From Scilla litardierei (lineage: Eukaryota; Streptophyta; Magnoliopsida; Asparagales; Asparagaceae), in contig CM061141.1 in assembly GCA_030789695.1 (NCBI GenBank), forward strand, positions 323,749,938 through 323,813,937: a stretch of 64,000 bases of DNA, given 5' to 3'. Made by a program: the position numbers and the translations under genes. This document shows, piece by piece, positions 55,303-64,000 of this stretch. The notes under the pieces are model-generated. The model worked only from the letters and a program-made list of their open reading frames with translations. It made no database searches and was not told the origin of the DNA. Position 1 is the first letter of the stretch. The number at the start of each line of letters is the position of its first letter.

Positions 55303-56358
55303 TGTTTACGGATAATTTTTCACCCGCAAATCGATAGTATGGATGGTGCGGGGTCAACGCGGTCAAAGGGGACACGCGGGACCCCCGTGTTGTCTTGGTA
55401 GCCACGTGAGACGGAGATGACCCGGGTGGTCGGTCGATGGCGCGTTCGCTTGAGCGGGAAGGCGCCGTTCCGATCTCCGGCGGGCCGAGGGGTAGCCTCG
55501 GCGGGATGGCAACTTCCGTGATCGGTAGAAGGCGGGGTCGCTCGGTGAGGGGACGCGCGGATCTTCGCGTCGGCTAGCCAAGGGGTGGCCTCGGCAGAGC
55601 GACTATCTTCTGGTGGTGGAGACAAACGGGCTCGGGGACGAGGGCGCTCGGCTCCGGCTGTGATGCCGCTGAGGGGTAGCCTCGGCGCCGCAGGATCTCC
55701 TGGACCTGAATGGACGAAGGAGCTCATCAGGGAGGTCGGACCTTGGTTCCGACCGAATCCCCTCTGATGCCAAAGTCAGATCTAGTCTGAGGGATGCTCG
55801 GTGGGATCGGGCTCGGTTCACGGAGAGACCAAGCCCAGATCCTCGAGCCAAGCTATGGAGGAGAAATATGTAATGGCGGAAGAAGGTGTAAGATGGAGTT
55901 TGTGATACCTCCGTTGTAGATCGTGAAGATCCAGCCCCTTTGGATGACGCCACCCCCCTCCTTATATAGGCCCATCATCCTAATAATGTGACATGATGTC
56001 ACATCATGGCCATCATTCATGGGGCCGTGCAAATGGGGAAGTGTTGACCCCCCACTAATGGCGCCCATTTGATGAGGGAATGAATGTCATCAACATAGCC
56101 ATGATTGGCGCGTTTAAGGCCATTAAGGCGGGCCATGATGGCGAGAGTGATGGCATTTGGCGGTTGCCATATTTGGCAAATGCTTCCTTGATTTGGACCC
56201 CGATTTCCTCCACTGTGGAAGTGGGCCTTCGTCATGGGTGGAGAAGCGTGGCCCGCCCGTGAGATCCTTGGGCCGAGGCCCCAAGGTCGTAGTCGTCCGG
56301 TTGACCAGTCGTAGTTGACTTGGCTCTTCCGGGCCCGGTCAAAATAGTCCTATCAACA
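55303..56358 (-). repeat. C 5' LTR (1,056 bp), TSD CCACA at 56,359-56,363
   Basis: It matches 40,574-41,628 with scattered substitutions. A TATA box (CCTATATAAG, 55,961-55,970) on the minus strand is placed to drive transcription toward lower coordinates. Confidence 0.9.
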
Positions 56359-56369
56359 CCACATAAATG

Positions 56370-56890
56370 CAAAAACCATAAAAGAGTATATATAATTATT
56401 AGCCATCAGGATTGTAGTTAATCATTTCCCAATTTTGGTTGCTGGCGGTGGCTCAATTTTTATATACCGTCTACATGCATGCACTTCACAAGCGACAAAT
56501 CTTACCTCAGAAACAGTGAGCATATCGGGTATGGCACACAGCCACAAGGGAACAAAAAATATCAGATTCATATGGAATTCATATAAAGACATGTATGATA
56601 CAGATAATAAAAATGAAACAACCAGCCAACCTTCCAATAAAATAGGCGTAGAATGACAAACGGTCATATATGACCACCCTTCATCATTGGGCATGAAGTA
56701 AACATATCGGTGAGCCTATATGGTATTGCTCACAGCACCAAGGGCACAAAAAAGACCAGACTCATATTGATGTCAAATGAAACATGCACATATCACCATG
56801 CACAAGACAGTGAGCATGTAGAGTCTGTCTGATAGACACATGCCCAGCATAAAAAATCAGAATCATATGGAAATCAATTAAAACATGCAC
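56370..56890. repeat. H1 direct duplication, copy 1 (~520 bp)
   Basis: From AAACCATAAAAGAGTATAT to the 100 bp repeat units, the sequence recurs at 57,204-57,720 with few differences (offset ~833 bp). It includes one CATCATTGGGC motif (56,682). No gene. Confidence 0.85.
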
Positions 56891-58150
56891 ATATCACCAT
56901 ACACAAGACAGTGAGCATATAGAGTCTAAAAGACAGACCCAATGGCAGGAAAAATTTCAGATTCATATGGATATCAATTGAAACATGCACATATCACCAT
57001 ACACAAGACAATGAGCATATAGAGTATGAAAGACAGACCTAAGGGCAGGAAAAATTTCAGATTCATATGGATAGCAATTGAAACATGCACATATCACCAT
57101 ACACAAGACAGTGAGCATATAGAGTCTGAAAGACAGACCCAGGGGCAGGAAAAATTTCAGATTCATGTGGATAGCAATTGAAACATGCACATATCACCAT
57201 GCACAAAACCATAAAAGAGTATATACAATTATTAGCCTTCAAAATTGTAGTTAATCATTTTCCAATTTTGGTTGCTGGCGGTGGCTCAATTTTTATATAC
57301 CGTCTACATGCATGCACTTCACAAGCGAAAAATCTTACCTCAGAAACAGTGAGCATATAGGGTATGGCACACAACCACAAAGGAACAAAAAATATCAGAT
57401 TCATATGGAATTCATATAAAAACATGTATGACACAGATAATAAAAATGAAACAACCAGCCAACCTTCCAAGAAAATGGGAGTAGAATGACAAACGGTCAT
57501 ATGTGAACACCCTTCATCATTGGGCATGAAGTAAACATATCGGTGAGCCTATATGGTATTGCTCACAGCGCCAAGGGCACAAAAAAGACCATATTCATAT
57601 TGATGTCAAATGAAACATGCATATATCACCATGCACAAGACAGTGAGCATGTAGAGTCTGTCTGACAGACACATGACCAGCAAAAAAATCAGAATCATAT
57701 GGAAATCAATTGAAACATGCACATATAGAGTCTGTCACAAAACAGTTAGCCTATTGAGTCTGGCAGACAGAAACAAGGGAAGAAAAAATATCAGGTCTCA
57801 TATGGAAATCAATTGAACATGCACATAGCACCATGCACAAAACAGTTAGCATATAGAGTCTGACAGCCAGAACCAAGGGGAGAAAAAATATCGGATTCAT
57901 ATGGAAAGCATTTGAAACATGCACATATCACCATGCACAAAACAGGGAGCATATAGAGTCTGGCAGCCAGGACCAAGGGGAGAAAAAAATCAGATTCATA
58001 AGGATATCAAATGAAACATGCACATATCACCATGCACATATCACCGTGAGCATTTAGAGTCTGTCATAGAGCCCCAATGGCCGAAAAAAGCAGGTTCATA
58101 TGTATATCAGTGGTAACAAGCTCATATCTCCATGCACAAAATAGTGAGCA
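56750..58150. repeat. 100 bp repeat units of H1, internal array
   Basis: About ten diverged units with GAAACATGCACATATCACCATGC, ACA(A)GACAGTGAGCATATAGAGTC and CAGATTCATATGGAAATCAA, in the same orientation as at 39,030-39,845. No gene in this stretch. Confidence 0.85.
57204..57720. repeat. H1 direct duplication, copy 2
   Basis: Copy of 56,370-56,890, with motif CATCATTGGGC at 57,515. The two copies enclose 100 bp repeat units, so the larger unit probably arose by unequal exchange inside the array. Confidence 0.85.
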
Positions 58151-58313
58151 TTTAGGGTATTGCAAACATCCATTAGGGCTCAAAACAACATGGAATCATA
58201 TAGTACATGTCAAACAGACCCACGCACAAAAAAGAACTGTACCTAGTCATACTACATTAGATACATAATACAAAAAGCACCATCGTCTTCAGCACCCACA
58301 AGCTATCCATTAG

Positions 58314-59742
58314 TTAATACTCTCATTATCCCACCCTTCATCTTCGTAGCCGTCATTACTCTTCTTCTCAATCTCCGTGATGATGAACTTTATCTTCATA
58401 TCGATGGCCGCTGGAGGCATCCCAAGAAACCTCTAACCCCTTGGCTCTACATCGGCGAGATGGTCGTACACCTTAGCCAACATCTCCAACGGATACTCGG
58501 TGTGGGGAAAAATACACGTACCCAGATCCTTTTGCCATGAGTTCTTTAAAGCGTCAGCGACATGGTCAACGGCCATACCTACTGTGTCCACTGATTTAAC
58601 CATTTTCTCCATAATATCATGAACATCAGGTAGGCGTTGGCGACGGGTTGTCTTCTTCCCCACAGATGGAGGTGTACGAGGTGAAGGCCCCGGTGGAGTA
58701 GATACCGTCGATGAACCCGGGGGGAAGTACGGGGGACCCTAATCGGCCGTCGAATCATGCTCTTGCTGATAATTCTCTTCTTGATCCCCTTCACCATCCA
58801 GGTATGGCCCTCCAAAGTTTTGGAAAACATCCTTCCTATGTTCCCCCCTTGCCGCATCGTCTCCAACGATTTTTCGAAGGTTCTCAAGCCACGGAATGGG
58901 GTGATTCACATATTGAATCTTTTTAGGATTGGCCTGCACACACACATTGGCGCATTTTATTGTGCGGTATGTAAAATACATATAAAGACGATGTCGACTT
59001 ATGTATAATATTGGAGTTCATACCGCTGCCCACAGGCCATAAGATTCCGACGCCAATGTAATTGTCTTGGTATCATCACACCATCCCGCGCCACTAATGG
59101 CCAAGCATTCATTCACTCTGGAGAGACGAGTACGGAGGGTTTTATAGTGGTTCTTGACATTTAGCCCGGTATATGTTGTTTGAAATATTGCATTGATGTG
59201 GGCCACTGCAGAGTTGAAGGCAGTAAGTTTGAACGACTTATCGTCTTTATTTCCTTCATCTACTTGCTCTGCAAGGTAAGGGATAAGTTCCAAATCATGC
59301 TCCTACGGCCACACTTTGTTCACAGTGGCCTTCAACTTTTTCCTTGGGCTTTCCACCGAAGGCTCCTCCGAATCATCGCGGCGACTCGACTTCCGCGATG
59401 AGTCCCTTCCCCTCCTCATCGAGTCATTCCCACTGGGCGATGAAGTCATGTGGATACCCATAGGGGGAGACGGGGTAAAATAATGTGGGTTTCCCATTCC
59501 TTCCCCCATCTTCCCCCCTGTAGCATATGCATGTCTCCAGGGGGAGAAGGAATTTGCATTGGCATGCTATATTGCGGGTAGTTTTGATAGGGCATACTTG
59601 TCCCTCCACCTTGCAAGCCTTGCATTGTGTAGTGGAAGTCTCCCACCCTACACGCCATCGGTCGCAACAACATATTCTCACTCCAACTTTGGTTCGGATT
59701 TGTCCGGTCATTCATACGCCCTTTGTTTGGATTCCCAGACAT
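58314..59742 (-). pseudogene. Myb/SANT-like protein of H1, broken
   Basis: It corresponds exon by exon to the H2 gene: exon 1 59,742-59,024 (start MSGNPNKGR; SPRKKLKATVNKVWP; LELIPYLAEQ; LNVKNHYKTLRTRL; LWAA) and exon 2 58,933-58,314 (ANPKKIQYVNHPIPWLENL, IVGDDAARGEHRK). It is disrupted by a frameshift near 59,515, a stop at ~59,303 (WP-stop-EHD), a stop at 58,739-58,741 and a stop at 58,433-58,435. Splice borders are still present. It lost function after the split from H2; remaining similarity is moderate. Confidence 0.85.
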
Positions 59743-59978
59743 GACTGCAATAATAGAGCAAATGCAAATAGCAAATGCGAAATGAAAATTTAATAGAGCA
59801 AATTTAAGCTCCAATTGGTGACATGATAGGAAACGTCGTTGCATGCCATACCCATAAATAACACATAAAGTGGTATTGAGGCCACATACATACACACCAT
59901 ACGCATAAATAAAACATAAAGTGTTATTGAGTACACATCCTTGCATGTCATACCCATAAATAAAACATAACAAACACC

Positions 59979-61400
59979 TCACATGCCATGTTCACTTGTG
60001 TTCCCATTATTATGAATTTTACAATAGTCAACCCACATATCCCATGCAATTATACCCCTCCGCATTTTTCACTGGTCCCATTGTTGGGTTTGTTCACGTA
60101 TTGGCAACTGTTGTGACATATCCATAATCGAAACATCTTGCTCATTGATAACATCACCTTCTTCCTCGATCACAACACCATCATCAAGGAGATGAGGGTC
60201 ATGCGGATCTTGTATCTGGATATAATTATGCAAAACCGTGCAAGCAAGGACTGTGTCAACCTGGCTTGGGAAGGGATAGTGGGACTTGGATGTCAAGATC
60301 TTGAACTTGTTCTTCAGGATACCAAAGGTAGACTCGATCTTCATCCTTAAGGAAGAATGGCGCAGGTTGAAAAGTTCTTTGCGATTTCGCGGAACTCGAT
60401 CGGTATGGTCCTTCAAATGGTATCTAACGCCCCTGAACAGAGATATGAAACCCGGCATGGTAGTATAACCCGCATCACACAGGTAATATTTTCTTACACA
60501 CAGAAACGTACACCAACTATAACATTAAACGACCACTTTAATATTCGAATATATAATGTAGGTTTATGTATGCCTATTACCTTCATAAACTCGCAACCCG
60601 TGGGGGTGGTAATGACGAGGCATCTTTAAGGACAGTAAAATCATTTGCGGATCCTTCCCACCCAGCCACGACGTATGTGAATCTTTTGTTTGTTGTTACA
60701 GCTGCAAGGACATTTTGCGTCACCCTCTTACGACCTCTAAAACGGGGTGCGGGATGTGCTGGGAGCATGGCATCGATGTGTGTCCCATCGATGAGCCCTA
60801 TGCAATCCTACATCGTATTTAAGCAGGCAAATGTTACATTTACATTCACGAAATAAAGTCTTAAGGGCCCTATACACGCATACACACATACCTTGAAATA
60901 GGAAACCACTTTGGATTATTGGCAACCTCGGGAGGAGTCTCATTTGGCGCTTGCTTCATGAACATATCCCTCAAGACACACACTGCTTGCATTACTTGGT
61001 TGAAGTAACAACTGACTGTAGACCCGGATCGGATGAAATCAATTTGCATGACTCTATTCTTTGACTTGTGACCTACGATATGAAGGAACATTGCCAACTG
61101 CTCCTCTATGGACACATGAACAGTGTCTTTGAGAATATTCCTATCCCTGATTAATGCTGCTAGGTTAATGAATGCAGCGGTCCTCATTCGTAAGTGGTGC
61201 AAACAACTACTCTCACTCCCTAGAAGGATTCTACGCATATGCGATTTCCTATGCAGATCACGCATAACCGAAGGCTCCATAGGGACTCGCGTACCCATAA
61301 CATCATCGTAGTATAGGAGAAATTGTATGACAGAAAAAATGACCATCGCCGCGGCCATGCAACATGTTTCAACAGCCACTATTTCATCATTGTGATCCAT
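59979..61400 (-). pseudogene. PIF/Harbinger transposase of H1, broken
   Basis: It keeps the layout of the H2 enzyme: exon 1 (MRDLHRKSHMRRIL, SIEEQLAMFLHIVGHKSKNR), exon 2 (IDGTHIDAMLPA, GWEGSANDFTVLKDA) and exon 3 (LCDAGYTTMPGF, KIESTFGILKNKF), so all three catalytic residues remain. A one-base loss near 60,897 (FPISR in place of FPYFK), another near 60,605 and a stop at 60,069-60,071 (WDQ-stop) inactivate it; the exon 3 acceptor is also altered. H1 could move only with help from an element such as H2. Confidence 0.9.
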
Positions 61401-62447
61401 CTAAACAAATTTAGATTCATAAGGATATCAACTTATACACGCGAATATCACCATAGCAGAACACAGTGTGCAAACAAATGAGGAAAAAATATCAGTTTCA
61501 TATGGATTTCAATTGAAATAAACACTTATCACCAAAGCAAAAACAGTGAGCATTTAGGGTATGTCAAACATGCCCAAGGCCACAAAAACTATCAGATTCA
61601 TATGGAAACAAATTTGAATTATGGTCATATCAACAAGCAAAAAAAACAATGAGCATATAGGATATGTCGTGTTCTTTTGCGTTATTTTGAGAGGGATTCC
61701 GGTAATTTTCAATGTTGGGCGCACTGTTGGGTGAGAAACCCGAATCAAAACGTCGGGGTGTGTTCGTTTGGGGTTTCGGTATAAAGGGAATCGCAATCCC
61801 CGCTGGCACACTTTTTCACCGTATGGATATCAAGGGGTGTTCTTTTGGGGTATCAGATTCATATGGATATCAAATGAAACATGCACATATCACCATGCAC
61901 AAAAGACAATGAGCATACAGGGAAAGTCGGACAGAACCAAGGGGAGAGAAAATATCAGATTCATTTGGAAATCAATAGAAACATGCACACATCACCCTGC
62001 ACACAAGACATGGAGCATATAAAGTTTGTCAGACAGGCCCAAGGCCAAAAAAATTATCAGAATCATATGGAAATCATTTGAAACATTGACATATCACCAT
62101 GCACAAGACAGTGAGCATATAGAGTTTGTCAGACAGACCCAAGGCCATTTTATCCTCTTTTGAAATCCCCAGAAAATGAGGCTATGTCAAAATATCGTTT
62201 TAACACTTTGACACAATATATTTACGGGCACTCAGACATTTGATATATTTCATTTTCACGGAATCTTGTCGGCTTGGCGGTTGCTCCTTCAATCTATGCA
62301 CCAAAACGGATAAAAACTTGATTTTTAATCCCTTGAAAATAAACATATCACCAAAACCAAAACAAGTAGCATGTAGTTGATAATAACACACTCCAAATCC
62401 ATTTTAGGTCCAACAAAATACCAACACCCATTTTGATATTGAAGGAA
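61401..62447. other. H1 right subterminal region with 100 bp units, then unassigned DNA
   Basis: 100 bp-type units run from 61,420 to 62,150, interrupted at 61,664-61,850 by three forward motifs (GTGTTCTTTTGCG, GTGTTCGTTTGGGG, GTGTTCTTTTGGGG) like Harbinger subterminal sequence. 62,150-62,447 shows nothing recognisable. No inverted TIR was found, so the H1 end is unresolved. Confidence 0.5.
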
Positions 62448-64000
62448 TGTCACGCCCCGCTTCCCTAAAATGGAGGCGAGACGTGAAAAGGTCCGCACGA
62501 GTGTGGAGCTGTGAAGCCCCAAACCCGATAAGCGTCAATAAAACATAAGCAGGTCCCTGTAACCACAAACGGAACAACAATAATAACACAAGGAGAGACA
62601 GAAATGAAATCTCAAATCTCAGAATTTGTCCAACATGAAAATTAAGTTCAACAACCAGAAAAGCCACCAGGCTAAAAGAAAGAGTCTAAAGGCCCAGAAC
62701 AAGGCCAACAAAAGGGACAACATAACAAAGTATAGGTGCCACGCACCGACAACTAAACAGCAGTCTAAAACAAAAAGGGAAAGCTCAACGAAGACACTAG
62801 GACTGGTCCCCCGTGTCCACGTACTCCTCGCCAAACACAGGCTCGGGCTCGGCGTCAGCAAACACCTCGTCCTCAACAATGAACTCAGGCTCAGGATCTA
62901 ACATGTGTCACCCAAAAGAGTAAAGGGGCACATGTCAGCAAGTCTAAAAGGCTTGGGCAAGGAAACTGAAAGTAAGGCAAACTAACAACCTAGCACTTAT
63001 AGTATGCAAGACATGGAAGTTATAACATGAGTGCACAAGTAAGACATGGTGAACATTAAGTACAAGAGAACAATTTATCAGGACAAGTCAAGAGTAGCCA
63101 AGCTACTAACAATCTCAATCTTTTCACTAGTCACGTTTCAAGTTGTTTGTAGATGTTTACGCCTTACAGCTGAACGGTTGACATTCACACTGATTGACCG
63201 CTTAACACTACCCCAGAACCCAGAGTTTACGCCTTACAACTGCAATTGCTGATCGGGCAGACTCCCAGTTGAATGACCGCTTAACTCTTACCCCAATACC
63301 CACATGTGAACGAGCCAAGGTCCCTGTACATGAGCTCAGTAAATGAGCCAGGGTTGCCCTGCACAAGAGCTCGTTTCCTGGATCACAATCAGGAGCGTAT
63401 TTCATTTGGCATAGGGGTGCACCTAGCCTCAATCATTTCACAAGGTGTAGCGGAGCTACGCAATCACGGGAACACTTAAGGAATGCAATGACATGACAAT
63501 TAATTCACGTACCGTTAATGGAAATTAAACATGACATGCTAGTTGTGCAACATGATAAATGCCAGATCTAGCTTCGTTGTCAAGCTAGTTCCTAAAATTG
63601 CGCCTAGGCGAGTATCATTTCGTCGCCTAGTCTCTTTTACGCCTACAACAAGCAAATGGCCTAAGACATGGCCCAAAACCCTAAGTGGCAAGTTTCACTT
63701 GCCTAGCACCGAGGATGACGATCAACGAGGCCGTCACACAAATGCTAACTACGGCGATGGGATCGCTGCTATGGCAAAACAATATTAGAACAACATCCAA
63801 CCTAGTTTTATTAGTGTTTCACCAAAAACACAAATGGGTTAAGAGAACATTAAGAGGTCGATTTATTACCGTATCGGAAGCGGAAGAATGATGCCGAGCA
63901 AGCACGACAACGGAAGAAACGATCCGGGGAACCTAGGGTTCAGATCTGGAATGGATGGGGAAAATCTGGAGAAATTGGGTTTTGGGGGATTTTGGGGGTT
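62448..64000 (-). mobile_element. Element B terminal region (LTR-like, runs off the window)
   Basis: It starts TGTCACGCCCCGCTTCCC on the plus strand, equal to the B end at the palindrome centre, and is collinear with it for ~550 bp with many differences. Beyond that lie repeats GTTTACGCCTTACA(G/A)CTG and TTGACCGCTTAAC.CTACCCC (63,150-63,300), and a purine/T-rich end with ACCTAGGGTTCAGATCTGG. It resembles the long LTRs of plant gypsy elements starting TGTCACGCCCC. The other end lies outside the window, so this is not proven. Confidence 0.5.
62797..62904 (-). CDS. 35-codon acidic ORF of element B (diverged copy)
   Basis: It starts MLDPEPEFIVEDEV and ends YVDTGDQS with a TAG stop. It has exactly 35 codons like the copies at 29,971 and 30,616, with the same acidic character and an identical last six residues (DTGDQS), while most other residues and many non-coding bases around it differ. 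Upstream, a base-count difference puts the preceding sequence out of frame, supporting this start. It lies ~350 bp from the element end. Function unknown. Confidence 0.45.
   Translation of the reverse strand: MLDPEPEFIVEDEVFADAEPEPVFGEEYVDTGDQS

Larger units (their letters stand above)
40574..56358 (-). mobile_element. LTR retrotransposon C (LARD-like, minus orientation), interrupted by H2
   Basis: LTRs at 40,574-41,628 and 55,303-56,358 (1,055/1,056 bp) have TG...CA ends and a perfect 5 bp TSD, CCACA. Primer-site side: on the minus strand the LTR is followed by TCGGGCGCCGTCTATGGGA, like the GGCGCCGTCTGTGGGA found after the LTR in Tat/Ogre/RIRE2-type gypsy elements. The purine tract AGAAGATGGGGG precedes the other LTR. 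The own internal region is only ~4.6 kb (41,629-46,010 and 55,111-55,302) and shows no gag or pol that I can recognise; it holds GC-rich repeats and a captured YSL transporter fragment. It therefore fits a large retrotransposon derivative moved by a relative's enzymes. Confidence 0.9.
38765..62150 (-). mobile_element. PIF/Harbinger element H1, interrupted by retrotransposon C (right end uncertain)
   Basis: The left end is GGGCTTGTTCTTTTGAG behind TTA (38,762-38,764). Gene order on the minus strand matches H2: transposase (59,979-61,400), Myb/SANT-like (58,314-59,742), then GRF gene (39,926-40,405). Retrotransposon C (40,574-56,358) splits the element between the Myb-like and GRF genes; without C, H1 is ~7.6 kb. 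Arrays of the 100 bp unit lie near both ends. I could not find the right terminal repeat: only forward-oriented GTGTTCTTTTG motifs occur at 61,664-61,850, and the 100 bp repeats run to ~62,150. Confidence 0.65.

Overview
The window is nuclear DNA of a flowering plant, built almost entirely of transposable elements. The evidence is: Ty3/gypsy LTR elements with plant-type primer sites (TGGTATCAGAGC), PIF/Harbinger elements with Myb/SANT-like and GRF-zinc-finger companion genes, and pieces of plant genes (a YSL metal-nicotianamine transporter, sterol methyltransferase SMT1, a CYP90A-like P450). I cannot name the species. I see no intact ordinary host gene, no rRNA or tRNA gene and no CRISPR array.

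Layout. 1-5.88 kb: AT-rich DNA with a decayed gypsy pol end plus LTR (1.9-3.0 kb) and a 1.25 kb inverted duplication of an unknown membrane-protein gene piece (3.19-4.44 kb). 5,888-10,448: a four-LTR composite of two non-autonomous retrotransposons (A1 with gag only, A2 with a new acidic/Pro-Gly-rich ORF) bounded by one target duplication, CAATA. 10.45-18.45 kb: AT-rich DNA with a ~0.5 kb direct duplication and no convincing gene. 18,459-41,451: a third member (A3) interrupted by one giant near-perfect palindrome with arms of ~11.07 kb (19,246-30,314 and 30,380-41,451) and a 65 bp spacer. 38,765 to about 62 kb: a matryoshka of Harbinger element H1, interrupted by retrotransposon C (40,574-56,358, TSD CCACA), itself interrupted by an apparently complete Harbinger element H2 (46,014-55,107, TSD TTA). 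62,448 to the end: the terminal part of an LTR-type element (B), also found at the palindrome centre.

How the parts relate. Target-site duplications give polarity. The 3' LTR of A3 at 18,459 and its 5' LTR at 31,184 are both flanked by GAAAC, and C is complete only on the right, so the right arm is the original and the left arm is an inverted copy pasted inside A3. C was already in H1 when the inversion formed, because both arms share the same H1/C junction. H2 carries three genes in one orientation: a 417-residue DDE transposase in three exons, a 459-residue Myb/SANT-like protein in two exons, and a 159-residue GRF zinc-finger protein with a C-terminal membrane anchor. H1 keeps the same gene order, but its transposase and Myb-like genes are broken while its GRF gene is intact.

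Most notable: the large palindrome with reconstructable history; the GRF-finger/membrane-anchor gene as a third Harbinger ORF; a 35-codon acidic ORF kept at identical length in two divergent copies of element B; the four-LTR composite with a single TSD; and captured pieces of YSL, SMT1 and CYP90A-like genes.
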